Assembly (NCBI GenBank): GCA_016178155.1
Contig: JACOTZ010000074.1
Coordinates: forward strand, 1-43,926
DNA: 43,926 bases
Reading direction: 5' to 3'
From: Acidobacteriota bacterium
GTDB taxonomy: Bacteria > Acidobacteriota > Terriglobia > Bryobacterales > Bryobacteraceae
The notes under the pieces are model-generated. The model did not search any database. It was not told the DNA's origin and saw only the letters and a program-made list of their open reading frames with translations. Positions 9,174-18,159 of the stretch are shown one piece after another (the stretch's first letter is position 1; each line of letters starts with the position of its first letter). A program made the translations under genes and the position numbers.

Positions 9174-9350
9174 CGCCCGTTGCCTCAGCGCGGACAGTGG
9201 AGAAGTCGAGGGGGGCGCTCTCGGGCGGCAATCCCGATTCCTGAGGAATGGCTGTGGAAAGCTATTGATTCCCCTGAGTGCGTCACCAGCGGCGGATTCC
9301 GCCTGTTCGGCCATCAACGAGTTTTCGGCAGGAGGCGCCGGAGAACAAGA

Positions 9351-9410
9351 GGCCAGAGATCGCGTGTTTCTCGGCGATTGTAACGTCGCGTCAAGCGCTG
9401 GTCTCTGGCC
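9351..9410. repeat. stem-loop with 9-bp arms
   Basis: GGCCAGAGA (9351-9359) is the exact complement of TCTCTGGCC (9402-9410). The 42-base interior has further short GCG complements. It is followed by no T-run, so a simple terminator is not obvious; it may be part of a structured RNA or a repeat element. Confidence 0.5.
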
Positions 9411-9428
9411 TTCCATAACACTGTAATC

Positions 9429-9512
9429 AACTGCCCGTCTTTCGCATACCCCGTAAAGGCCCCATTGCCGCAGGTATTTCGTGGCTAGGGTAAGAGCAAA
9501 TGGGGGGCAGTT
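9429..9512 (+). repeat. nested inverted repeats, possible structured RNA
   Basis: AACTGCCC (9429-9436) pairs with GGGCAGTT (9505-9512), and inside it CCCCATTGC (9460-9468) pairs with GCAAATGGGG (9496-9505) with one bulge. The two nested stems leave a bulge of about 23 bases and a terminal loop. Function unknown; either strand could be transcribed. Confidence 0.4.
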
Positions 9513-9596
9513 CGCAGAGCTGGGCTATTACCTGGGACCTAAGCAAAAAGATGAGGGGCGTTGGTTAGACGAAGTTCGTCACCGACAGGATTTCGA

Positions 9597-9694
9597 ACCG
9601 CTTGCTGACGCGCGCGGCTCAGTAAGTGCCGTCAAATCAGCGGAAGCGTTCTGAGCCACGACCGTCAGGGAGTGGTGGTGACGAACTTCGGTTA
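9597..9694 (+). repeat. 98-bp dispersed repeat, copy 1
   Basis: These 98 bases recur, inverted, at the right end of the window (43829-43926) with a single mismatch (an A-G change at 43836). The copy is flanked by its own short inverted arms: CGAAGTTCGTCACC at 9570-9583 and GGTGACGAACTTCG at 9677-9690. It is non-coding. The other copy is cut by the window end, so the full unit may be longer. Confidence 0.95.
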
Positions 9695-9874
9695 GACGCT
9701 TCCTGGCGCAAAATGACGGTTTCGGCGCCCGAAGTATTCGCCGACGCTCGTGGCCCCGAGACGCTGCGCAGAGAATGCAGCACTTGCTGCCGAGCCGCGG
9801 AGCGGTGGGAGGTGCGAGGAGCGATTTCTGCGCCGGGAAGGAGTCGGCGCCCTGACGCACCTATAATCAGGAGA

Positions 9875-11176
9875 ATGTCGGAAACGCGGGCTGTGCAAGC
9901 TGGCAAGACTGCCGCATGGCATGGTGCGAGCCGCGTCCGCTGGTGGATCCTCTCGCTGCTGTTTCTGGCCACCACCATCAACTATCTCGACCGTATCGTG
10001 TTTACGGTGCTGATTCCGGTCATCCGCGATGAACTGCACCTGTCAACCAAACAGTACGGGTTCGTAAACGGCGCTTTTCAGATCGCATATACAGTCGGCT
10101 TCCTATTCATGGGGAAGCTGGTTGATAGCGCCGGCACGCGTATCGGTTATGCAGTTGCCGCCGCCTGGTGGTCGGTCGCAGCAGGCCTGCATGCGCTAGC
10201 ACAAACCGCGGCGGGCCTGAGTTTCTGGCGGGGCATGCTGGGTCTGGCCGAGGCAGGCAACTTCCCGGCCGCCATCAAAGCGGTGGCGGAATGGTTTCCG
10301 CGCAAAGATCGTGCTTTTGCCACCGGCATCTTCAACGCCGGCACCAACGTCGCGTCGATGATCGGCCCGCCGGTATTCGTTGCGGTCGCGGCGCAGTTCG
10401 GGTGGCGTGTCTGCTTTCTGCTTACTTCTTCCCTGGGATTTGTCTGGATGGTGTTCTGGATGATCGTCTACAAGCTTCCCGGGCTGCATCCGCGCGTGAA
10501 CGAGCGCGAGCTGTCGTACATCCGGAGTGACGCGCAGGCGGAGGCTTCCGAGCCAAAGATCGGCTGGGCCGAGGCCTTGCGCTACCGCCAGACCTGGGGG
10601 TTCGCGCTCGCGAAGTTCTTCACGGATCCCGTCTGGTGGTTCTATCTGTATTGGCTGCCGCCATACCTCTATGACGTCCGCAAATTCAACCTGTCCGACA
10701 TCGGATGGGCCCTGCCGGTGATCTACCTGATGGCGGATGTCGGCAGTGTGGCCGGCGGCTGGCTGTCCGGCTATTTCATACGGCGGGGCTGGAGCAATTC
10801 GCGCGCGCGCAAGACGGCGCTGGCGGTATTCGCGCTGCTCATGCCCGTGGCGGCGTTGTCAGTGCTCGCCCCCGGCCCAATTCTGGCGATCGCACTGGTC
10901 AGCCTTGCCACTTCCGCCCACCAAGGCTGGTCGGCCAACCTGTTCACGACTACGTCGGACGTGTTCCCGCGCAACGCCGTGGCCTCGGTCACCGGCATCG
11001 GAGGCTGCCTGGGAGGACTGGGCGGGTTCCTGTTCTCCGGCGTGATTCCCGGTTATGTGGTCACCTATTTCGGGTACACTCCCATCTTCCTGACCATGGG
11101 TACGTTCCATTTGATCGGGCTGGCGCTACTCCACCGCTTGATGGGCGATATGCAGCGAGTGCAGCCAAGGGCATAG
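9875..11176 (+). CDS. MFS transporter, anion:cation symporter (ExuT/hexuronate-like) family
   Basis: The 433-aa inner-membrane protein has about twelve hydrophobic segments and the ACS-family pattern seen in hexuronate and glucarate transporters: TTINYLDRIVFTVLIPVI in the first helix, FWRGMLGLAEAGNFPAAIKA before helix 5 and WFPRKDRAFATGIFNAG after it. It probably imports a sugar acid or related carboxylate with protons; the exact substrate is not readable. The ATG at 9875 follows AGGAG almost directly; upstream codons back to 9626 are intergenic repeat sequence and not coding. It stands alone, with an inverted repeat about 100 bases after its stop. Confidence 0.93.
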   Translation: MSETRAVQAGKTAAWHGASRVRWWILSLLFLATTINYLDRIVFTVLIPVIRDELHLSTKQYGFVNGAFQIAYTVGFLFMGKLVDSAGTRIGYAVAAAWWSVAAGLHALAQTAAGLSFWRGMLGLAEAGNFPAAIKAVAEWFPRKDRAFATGIFNAGTNVASMIGPPVFVAVAAQFGWRVCFLLTSSLGFVWMVFWMIVYKLPGLHPRVNERELSYIRSDAQAEASEPKIGWAEALRYRQTWGFALAKFFTDPVWWFYLYWLPPYLYDVRKFNLSDIGWALPVIYLMADVGSVAGGWLSGYFIRRGWSNSRARKTALAVFALLMPVAALSVLAPGPILAIALVSLATSAHQGWSANLFTTTSDVFPRNAVASVTGIGGCLGGLGGFLFSGVIPGYVVTYFGYTPIFLTMGTFHLIGLALLHRLMGDMQRVQPRA

Positions 11177-11280
11177 GCGCGCTTCCCTGCAACCGGGAAG
11201 GGGGGACGATGCTTGCACATGGGCGCAAGTCCCGACGCGAGGTCCCCTCAAGAATTCCCGCCTTTTGGAAGCGCTCCCCT

Positions 11281-11331
11281 GAAGACGCGGCTGAACTCAT
11301 TGATTCCACTACCGAGCCCCGCCGCGTCTTC
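11281..11331 (+). terminator. 11-bp perfect inverted repeat, possible terminator
   Basis: GAAGACGCGGC (11281-11291) is the exact complement of GCCGCGTCTTC (11321-11331), followed by TTTGCCTTT. It could end transcription of the MFS gene, whose stop is 105 bases upstream. The gap 11177-11596 holds nothing else I can name beyond a small CTTCCC/GGGAAG hairpin at 11182-11200. Confidence 0.4.
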
Positions 11332-11596
11332 TTTGCCTTTGGTGGCCCGCAGCGGGCCATGGGGTACTCCCTCCCGGTCGCGACGCAGGACAAGCGGACG
11401 CAGGCCGTAGTCCCTCGCCCGGCTGCTGGTGAGAGATGGGAGTGGGGGCGCAGTTTTGGGCGAAATCACGATTTCCGCTCCGCATTCCAGCCGCTAAGTA
11501 CCGCTCCTGCAATATCCCCGTTTGGTCAATAGAGTGCCGGTATAAAGAGGGCGGAAGGTCCGCGGGGCGCATTCAGCGGCGGGCCAGCAGAGGGCG

Positions 11597-12106
11597 ATGA
11601 TGCTGGTTGAGCGCAAACGCGAGCAACGAGCCATGGGGTGCCGGGGCGGCGCCGCCCTCGCGGCGCGTGGGTTGCCCCGGCACATGATGGGCCGCGCTTG
11701 CCGTCTATTGGCCGCGGCCCGAGGCGTGATGCTCAGCCTGGCGCTGATCGCGCTGTTCGCGGCTGCCGTCCCGTATGCCCGGGACTTGCGGGGCGTGGAC
11801 GACGCCGCCATAGCGGGCCGAGTACGCACGGAGGGAGGCGACACGATCGCCGCGGCCGCGGTGGAGATCCGCAATGTCATGAGCGGGACGCAGGCGCGGA
11901 CGACCACGGATGCCGGTGGCAATTACGAGATGGCGGGTCTCAGGCAGGGACGCTATGCCATGCGCGTCGAGGCCGCGGGGTACAACAGCGTGTGGATTCC
12001 CAACATTTTCCTGTATTCCGGCGAGAAGGTGCGGCGCGACGTCATACTCTCCCGTGCCAGGGACCGTGACGCCGGAGGGCGGGGAGGTGGAGGCGCACTG
12101 CCGTGA
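11597..12106 (+). CDS. small exported protein with carboxypeptidase regulatory-like domain
   Basis: The C-terminal about 90 residues form a carboxypeptidase-regulatory-like (transthyretin-fold) beta domain: AIAGRVRTEGGDTIAAAAVE, ARTTTDAGGNYEMAGLRQGRY and MRVEAAGYNSVW. It is preceded by a signal-like segment LSLALIALFAAAVPYA. The true start may be the ATG at 11687 (MGRACRLL...) or 11729 (MLSLALIAL), since the residues from 11597 on look unlike a signal peptide. The protein is probably periplasmic or outer-membrane associated. Its stop overlaps the GTG start of the P-type ATPase (GTGA), so the two are translationally coupled. The partner is unknown. Confidence 0.75.
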   Translation: MMLVERKREQRAMGCRGGAALAARGLPRHMMGRACRLLAAARGVMLSLALIALFAAAVPYARDLRGVDDAAIAGRVRTEGGDTIAAAAVEIRNVMSGTQARTTTDAGGNYEMAGLRQGRYAMRVEAAGYNSVWIPNIFLYSGEKVRRDVILSRARDRDAGGRGGGGALP

Positions 12107-14658
12107 TCACGGCGCCTGACCGCGACCTGGAACAGCTCACGGGTCTGACGGAGGAGGAGGCGGCGCACAGGCGCCGCCTCGAAGGCCCCAATGAGCTGCC
12201 GGCGATGGGGCGGAAGGGATTCCGCTCCATCGCCACGAATCTGCTGCGCGAACCCTTGTTCGTGCTGCTCGCGGCGTGCAGCCTGCTCTATCTGTTCCTG
12301 GGCGAGGCGGCGGACGCGATTGCGCTGCTCGCCTGCTTCCTTCTGGTCGCGGCGATCACCATCGTCGAGCAGGACAAGACCGAGCGCGCGCTCGAGGCCT
12401 TGCGCGAGCTGGGCGCGCCGCTCGCCACGGTCATTCGCAACGGCCGGCGCCGCCGGATCCCGAGCCGCGAAGTGGTGCGCGGGGACCTGGTCGTGGTCGC
12501 GGAAGGCGAGCGCATCCCGGCCGATGCCCTGGTAATCTCGAGCGCCAGCCTGGCAGTGGACGAGTCGCTGCTGACCGGCGAATCGGTTCCAGTGCGCAAG
12601 GCGCCGGTTGAAGGCCCGCTTCCCGCCCGGCGGCCCGGCGGCGATGACCAGCCATTCCTATATTCGGGAACGCTGGTGGTGCAGGGCCACGGGCTGGGGC
12701 AGGTCCTCGCCGTGGGCCGCGGCACAGAGATCGGCGCCATCGGAGAGGCCATGCGCGCGACCGAGCTCGAGGAAAGCCGCGTGAGCCGGGATATCCGGCG
12801 CGCCGTGCGGCTGATGGGCGCGCTCGGCGCCGCTGTGTGTGTGACCGCGGTATTGCTCTACGGCTTCAGCCGGGGTGATTGGGTCAATGCTCTGCTCGGC
12901 GGCCTCTCCCTGGCGATGGCGATGGTGCCGGAGGAATTCGTAGTCATCCTGACCGTATTCTTTGCCCTGGGCGCCTGGCGCATCTCGAAGCAGAAGGTAC
13001 TGGCACGCCGCATGCCCGCCATCGAAGCGCTCGGAGCTGCCACCACGCTGTGTATCGACAAGACCGGTACGCTGACCACGAACACAATGTCGGTCGAGCG
13101 GCTGTGGACGAACGGGCAAACTCTGGGCGGCGATGCTCTCGATTCCGGGGAGATGCCCGAGCACTTCCACAAGCTGGTCGAGTTCGGTATGCTCGCCGGC
13201 CAGGAGCAGCCGTTCGACCCCATGGAGAAGGCCTTTCTGCAGATGGGATGGCGGCAGCTCGCCGACACCGAGCATATCCACACAGACTGGGTCCTGGTGC
13301 GCGAGTATCCGCTCTCGCGCTCGATGCTGGCGGTTTCGCACGTATGGAAATCGGCTGACGGCGAGGAGTACGTGATCGCCGCCAAAGGCGCTCCCGAAGC
13401 CATTCTCGATCTGTGCCACATGGAGGGCGAGGGGGCGCGTGAGGTTCTGGGAGAAGCGCAGCAGATGGCAGAGCGAGGGCTGCGGGTGCTCGGGGTGGCC
13501 AAGGCCGAATTCCCGAGGCGCGCGCTTCCGGTGAATCAGCACGATTTCGAGTTCAGTCTGCTGGGCCTGATCGCTTTCGCCGACCCGGTCCGCCCCGGAG
13601 TCGCGGGCGCTGTCCACGCTTTTCAGGAGGCGGGCATCCGCGTCGTGATCATCACCGGGGACTATCTCGCCACGGCGCAGAACATCGCGCGCCAGGCCGG
13701 GCTGCTGAGCATCGCAGGTATTACCGGGCCGCAAATGACAGGCATGAGCGATGAGGAGCTCGAGCGGCGCGCTTCCACCGCCGGCATTTTTGCGCGCGTC
13801 ACGCCTGATCAGAAGCTGCGGCTGGTGAATGCGTTCAAAGCGCGTGGCGAGGTGGTCGCGATGACCGGCGATGGGGTCAACGACGCTCCCGCACTGCGGG
13901 CGGCCCATATCGGTGTCGCCATGGGCCGGCGGGGGACCGATGTCGCGCGCGAGGCTGCGGCGCTGGTTCTGCTCGATGACGATTTCGCGTCGCTGGTGGG
14001 GGCGATCTCTCTTGGCCGGAGAATCTACGGGAACCTGGAAAAGGCCTCCACCTATGTTGTCGCCTCGCACGTGCTTACCGCCGGGTTGGCGCTGGCGCCG
14101 GCGGTCATCGGGTGGCCGCTTGCGCTGCTGCCGGTGCACGTGGCAGCGCTCGAGCTGATTATCGACCCGGCCTGCTCGCTCGTTTTCGAGGCTGAGCCCG
14201 CCGAAGAAGACGTGATGCGGCGGCCGCCGCGGGATCCGAAAGCATCGCTATTTCATCGCCGCATGTTATTGTTCGGCCTGGTCCAGGGGCTGGCCGTGCT
14301 GGCGGCAGCCCTGGCAGTATTTGGCGGCGCGCTGTACAGCGGCCACAGCGAGGGAGAATCGCGGGCGCTCGCCTTCGCAGCGGCCACCGCGGGCAATCTC
14401 GGCTTAATTCTAGTGAACCGCTCCTGGTCCCAATCGTTGCTCGCGCGGCTGCGGATTCCGAATGTGGCGCTCCATTGGATCCTGGGATTGGTGGCAATCG
14501 CGCTGGCTGCGGCGGTTTATACGCCCTTCCTTGCCAGGATCTTTCATTTCGCACCTGTAGCCGGCGGACCGCTGTTGTTCGCCTTAGCCAGTGGTTTCCT
14601 CAGCGCGCTCTGGTTTGAACTTTGGAAGATGCCGGCCCGCCGCCGTGTCCGCAAGTAA
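12103..14658 (+). CDS. cation-translocating P-type ATPase
   Basis: This 851-aa inner-membrane pump has every catalytic landmark of a P-type ATPase: TGES in the actuator domain (near 158), the phosphorylated Asp319 in DKTGTLTTN, KGAPE in the nucleotide domain and GDGVNDAPALRAAHIGVAMG (from about 589). It resembles P2-type (Ca2+/Mn2+-like) pumps in domain order, with an N-terminal cation-ATPase domain (LTEEEAAHRRRLEGPNELP), but the fourth membrane helix has VPEEFVV where Ca2+ pumps have PEGLP, and the helix-6 region has IDP. The ion is therefore uncertain. The GTG start at 12103 is preceded by GGAGGTGGAGG and overlaps the upstream gene by 4 bases. No heavy-metal-binding CxxC domain is present. 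Confidence 0.93.
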   Translation: MITAPDRDLEQLTGLTEEEAAHRRRLEGPNELPAMGRKGFRSIATNLLREPLFVLLAACSLLYLFLGEAADAIALLACFLLVAAITIVEQDKTERALEALRELGAPLATVIRNGRRRRIPSREVVRGDLVVVAEGERIPADALVISSASLAVDESLLTGESVPVRKAPVEGPLPARRPGGDDQPFLYSGTLVVQGHGLGQVLAVGRGTEIGAIGEAMRATELEESRVSRDIRRAVRLMGALGAAVCVTAVLLYGFSRGDWVNALLGGLSLAMAMVPEEFVVILTVFFALGAWRISKQKVLARRMPAIEALGAATTLCIDKTGTLTTNTMSVERLWTNGQTLGGDALDSGEMPEHFHKLVEFGMLAGQEQPFDPMEKAFLQMGWRQLADTEHIHTDWVLVREYPLSRSMLAVSHVWKSADGEEYVIAAKGAPEAILDLCHMEGEGAREVLGEAQQMAERGLRVLGVAKAEFPRRALPVNQHDFEFSLLGLIAFADPVRPGVAGAVHAFQEAGIRVVIITGDYLATAQNIARQAGLLSIAGITGPQMTGMSDEELERRASTAGIFARVTPDQKLRLVNAFKARGEVVAMTGDGVNDAPALRAAHIGVAMGRRGTDVAREAAALVLLDDDFASLVGAISLGRRIYGNLEKASTYVVASHVLTAGLALAPAVIGWPLALLPVHVAALELIIDPACSLVFEAEPAEEDVMRRPPRDPKASLFHRRMLLFGLVQGLAVLAAALAVFGGALYSGHSEGESRALAFAAATAGNLGLILVNRSWSQSLLARLRIPNVALHWILGLVAIALAAAVYTPFLARIFHFAPVAGGPLLFALASGFLSALWFELWKMPARRRVRK

Positions 14659-15142
14659 CCCGCCCACCGGCGCCGCGCAAAACGGCTGCAGACGCCTGGC
14701 TCCCGATGATGGCAGCGGCGGGCAGGCTGAGCGGTTTCACGCTGTACGGCCCGCAAGGGGTGCGTGATATTGCGCACAGCGATCCTCGAAGCGTGCTCAG
14801 AAAGAAAAATCTCCGTTGGCAAAAAAAGTTGCATCGTGACTTGCCGCCACGCATCTTAACTGGACAAGTAGGGAAAGGCAAATCCCGGAGGGGGGCGCCG
14901 TTCCAGCCCAGGCCGGTGGCGATCAGCCCTGCGTGCAAGCCCGGAACCGCTCGTGGTCGGGTCAGGCGCAGGTCGGCCGGGCAAGCATTTCGAAGGGTCG
15001 CGAATCAGCCCTGCGTCGAGGCCCGCAGCCGCTCGAGGTGCGTGGCGGACGCAGGCGGCGTGGTCACCAATTGCTTAATGCCGGGAGAGGCAAAACGCAA
15101 TCGGATTCGCGTCCCCTTCGAATGCTCAAGACCGTGCCGGAA

Positions 15143-15420
15143 CTCCACCTGGCGTGGAGGGGGGCGCCGGACCGCACACTGAAGTGCGTGGGATGCGCGG
15201 CGGTGAAGCCCCGGCAAGATCGTCAAAATGTTCTCCCTGCCGGGGCTCCACCTGGCGTGGAGGGGGGCGCCGGACCGCACACTGGAGTGCGTGGGATGCG
15301 CGGCGGTGAAGCCCCCGGCAAGACCGTCAAAATGTTCTCCCTGCCGGGGCTCCACCTGGCGTGGAGGGGGGCGCCGAACCGCACACTGGAGTGCGTGGCG
15401 GTGAAGCCCCGGACAAGACC
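15143..15420 (+). repeat. tandem ~104-bp repeat, about 2.7 copies, rich in hairpins
   Basis: Three copies of a unit beginning CTCCACCTGGCGTGGAGG start at 15143, 15246 and 15350 (periods 103 and 104); the third is shortened. Each full unit holds three small hairpins: CTCCAC/GTGGAG, CGCAC/GTGCG and GCCCCGGCA/TGCCGGGGC. It lies in a 780-bp stretch (14659-15438) without genes, directly downstream of the acetyltransferase stop. A looser pair of repeats around ATCAGCCCTGCGT occurs at about 14922 and 15004. Confidence 0.95.
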
Positions 15421-15438
15421 ACTGAGAAGCTCGATCCC

Positions 15439-18159
15439 TTAGAGGTCCATAATGGCCAGGGCCATATTCTCGTCCGCGTCATAACGGACGAAGAACCCGA
15501 GCTTCTCGCAAAGCTGCTGCATTTCCGTATTCTCAGGTAGGATCCATCCCATAAGGCGCCCCACCCTCTCTCCACGTGCAACCTGAAGTAATCTCTTTAG
15601 CAATTCCGTGCCCAAACCGCGGCGCTGCACCTGATCGCTGACTACCAGTGCAAATTCCGCGTGCCGGTTGATCGGGTCTTTGATAAATCGTGCAACACCA
15701 AGGATTTGGCGGTCTCCTGAGTGCGGATCGCGTCCTTCGGCGACGAGCGCCATTTCGCGATCGTAGTCGATGAAACAGACCCGGGTGAGGCGTTCATGCG
15801 CAGTGCGCGCGGAAAGACTCAACCCTGAGAAATAGCGCCGATAGACCGTGGTGTCGGAAAGGGTCTGATGGAAGGCGGCGATCAGAGGTTCGTCTTCCGG
15901 ACGGATCGGCCGGATCGAAACGTTGCGGCCATCGGTGAGCGTCCAGGACGCGGCGTACTGGTGAGGATAGGGCCGGATGGCGGGCCTGGGCGGCTCTTCG
16001 GTTTTGCCGCCGAGCACCACTCGCGCATCGAGGGCAACGATGCCGGCCGCCGATGCGAGCAGCGGGTTGATATCGATCTCGCGGATCGCCGGGTGCTCGA
16101 CAACCAGGCGGCTGAAGCGGACGAGCATGCCCTCGAGCGCAGCCAGATTGACGGGCTTGCGCCCGCGCACACCCAGGAGCGCCTTGTAGATCCGGGTCCG
16201 CTCCATCATGCGGCGCGCGAGGGTGGTGTTCAGCGGCGGCAGGCCAATCGACCGGTCCTTGAACACTTCGACGAGCTGCCCGCCTGCGCCGAACAGCAGG
16301 ATGGGGCCGAACTGCGGGTCGATGCTGCTACCCAGGATGAGCTCATAGTCACCCTTCAGCATCGGCTGGACGGTGACACCCTCGAAATGCCCGGAACCGG
16401 CGCGCTCGGAAACCGAAGTACGGATCTCCTCGAAAGCTTTGCGGACAGCCGTAGAGTCGCACACGTTGAGCCGCACACCCCCGACGTCCGTCTTGTGCGT
16501 GAGCGATTCCGAGTGCAGCTTCACCACTACCGGATAGCCAGTCGCGTCGGCCGCCGAGCAAGCCTCGTCGGGGCTGGCCGCAACGCGCGTGGCGGCGACA
16601 GGAATACCGTAGAACTGCAGCAGGCGCTTCGATTCGGCCTCGGTTAGCAGCGTACGGCCGGCCTGGCGCGCGGATTCGATCATGCGCCCGGCTTCGGCGC
16701 GGCCGACCTCCTCTTCGCTCGACTCGGGCAGCAGCGACGGGGTCTCGTACAGGCTCTGGATATTGGAGCTGTACTGCCACATGTACTCGAAGGCGCGGGC
16801 TGCCGTATCGGGATAGGGGAATGTGGGGATACCGGCGCGATTGAGAATGTCAACGCCTTCGGCGACACCGGCTCCGCCCATCCAGCTCGCCAGGATGGGC
16901 TTGCCGAGCCTGGCATAGCGCGCGACGCATTCGGCCGTGCGGGTGGGGTCGGTCATGGCCTGGGGCGTGAGGACAACCAGCAGGCCATCGGTACCGGGAT
17001 TGCGGCTGGCGACCTCGATGGCGCGCGCGTAGCGCTCGGGGTCGGCATCGCCCAGGATGTCGATGGGATTGTGCCGGCTCCAATGCGGCGGCAGGAAGCT
17101 GTCCAGCTCCTTGACGGTTTCCGGAGGCAGCTCCGCGAGCTCTCCGCCGTTCAGGATGAGGGCGTCGGTGGCCAGCACGCCGGGGCCGCCGGCATTGGTG
17201 AGAATCGACAGGCGCGGACCGCTCGGCCTCGGCTGTTTCCCGAGCACCTCGGCCATGTAGAAAACGTCGGCGATGTGGTTGACGCGCAACACGCCGCAGC
17301 GGTGGAAGGCCGCGTCGAGCACGGCATCGCTGCCGGCGAGCGAGCCCGTATGCGACACCGTCGCCCTGGCGGCGGCCTCGGTGCGGCCGGCCTTGATGAC
17401 GATGATGGGCTTCTGCAACGCGATCTCGCGCGCCGCGGAGATAAACGACCGCGGATCGCCCACCGACTCCATGTAGATGACGATGCTGCGCGTGTGCGGA
17501 TCCTCGCCGAAGTAGTGGATCAGGTCGCCCCAACCGACATCGAGCATGGAGCCGATGGAGACGAAGGCGCTGAAGCCCACGTGCTCGGCCCGGCTCCAGT
17601 CGAGCACCGCCGTGCACATGGCGCCACTCTGGCTGAGGAATGCGACCGTACCTTTCTCGGGGTTGCCGGCGGCAAAGGTTGCGTTCAGGCCGGTATGCGG
17701 GTTCATGACGCCGAGACAGTTCGGCCCGATGATGCGAATACCGGCGGCGCGCGCGGTGCGCAACATCTGCTGCTCGAGCGCGGCTCCTTCGGGGCCGATC
17801 TCGCGGAAACCCGCGGAGATCACCAGCACTGCCTTGACGCCCGCGACCGCGCATTCTTCGACCAGGCGCGGCACCGTGGTGGCCGGCGTCACCACTACAG
17901 CGAGGTCCACGTGGCCGGGCACCTCGCGGATGGTGCGGTATGTTTTCAGACCGAGAATCGTGTCGCGATTCGGGTTGATGGGATACACGCGCTCATGCCT
18001 GCCGCCGGCGATGAGATTCGAGAGCACGGTGTGTCCGACTTTGCCCTGGTGCGGCGTGGCGCCGACCACGGCGATCGAACGCGGCGCAAAGAAGCGATCG
18101 AGCGGGGAAGCTTTGGGCAAGGTCAGGACGTCCAGATTCGGGCTTGCCAGCATGCTCAT
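15439..18159 (-). CDS. Pat-type protein lysine acetyltransferase: NDP-forming acyl-CoA synthetase fused to GNAT
   Basis: The 906-aa cytoplasmic protein has the Pat/PatZ (YfiQ) architecture: CoA-binding Rossmann domain ([20 protein letters not shown]), succinyl-CoA-ligase-like domains, an ATP-grasp domain (about 520-730, [20 protein letters not shown]) and a C-terminal GNAT domain (about 745-900, [34 protein letters not shown]). Pat enzymes acetylate lysines, typically inactivating acetyl-CoA synthetase. The phospho-acceptor His of ADP-forming synthetases is kept here ([10 protein letters not shown], His270), whereas in the Salmonella enzyme it is reported lost, so ligase activity is possible. 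The ATG at 18159 overlaps the upstream nitroreductase stop by 4 bases (ATGA). A universal stress protein, a known Pat substrate in mycobacteria, is two genes upstream. Confidence 0.92.
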   Translation of the reverse strand: MSMLASPNLDVLTLPKASPLDRFFAPRSIAVVGATPHQGKVGHTVLSNLIAGGRHERVYPINPNRDTILGLKTYRTIREVPGHVDLAVVVTPATTVPRLVEECAVAGVKAVLVISAGFREIGPEGAALEQQMLRTARAAGIRIIGPNCLGVMNPHTGLNATFAAGNPEKGTVAFLSQSGAMCTAVLDWSRAEHVGFSAFVSIGSMLDVGWGDLIHYFGEDPHTRSIVIYMESVGDPRSFISAAREIALQKPIIVIKAGRTEAAARATVSHTGSLAGSDAVLDAAFHRCGVLRVNHIADVFYMAEVLGKQPRPSGPRLSILTNAGGPGVLATDALILNGGELAELPPETVKELDSFLPPHWSRHNPIDILGDADPERYARAIEVASRNPGTDGLLVVLTPQAMTDPTRTAECVARYARLGKPILASWMGGAGVAEGVDILNRAGIPTFPYPDTAARAFEYMWQYSSNIQSLYETPSLLPESSEEEVGRAEAGRMIESARQAGRTLLTEAESKRLLQFYGIPVAATRVAASPDEACSAADATGYPVVVKLHSESLTHKTDVGGVRLNVCDSTAVRKAFEEIRTSVSERAGSGHFEGVTVQPMLKGDYELILGSSIDPQFGPILLFGAGGQLVEVFKDRSIGLPPLNTTLARRMMERTRIYKALLGVRGRKPVNLAALEGMLVRFSRLVVEHPAIREIDINPLLASAAGIVALDARVVLGGKTEEPPRPAIRPYPHQYAASWTLTDGRNVSIRPIRPEDEPLIAAFHQTLSDTTVYRRYFSGLSLSARTAHERLTRVCFIDYDREMALVAEGRDPHSGDRQILGVARFIKDPINRHAEFALVVSDQVQRRGLGTELLKRLLQVARGERVGRLMGWILPENTEMQQLCEKLGFFVRYDADENMALAIMDL

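Larger units (their letters stand above)
9174..9874. other. gene-free interval with hairpins and a dispersed repeat
   Basis: No convincing coding sequence is present in these 701 bases. They contain two inverted-repeat structures (9351-9410 and 9429-9512) and a 98-bp dispersed repeat (9597-9694) with short flanking inverted arms. I checked for tRNA, tmRNA, SRP RNA and RNase P signatures by eye and saw none. A TATAAT at 9862-9867 precedes the transporter gene but has no matching -35 element. Confidence 0.7.

Noticed and set aside
9591-9612. tRNA T-loop-like string (GGTTCGAAATCC on the minus strand)
   Set aside because: The flanking bases do not form the T stem, and no acceptor, D or anticodon arm fits; it belongs to the dispersed repeat.
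9862-9867. sigma-70 type promoter (TATAAT) before the MFS gene
   Set aside because: There is no acceptable -35 at 16-18 bases, and the box is only 7 bases from the ATG.
12658-14139. 493-aa minus-strand open frame
   Set aside because: It is antisense to the P-type ATPase, which has all its catalytic motifs.
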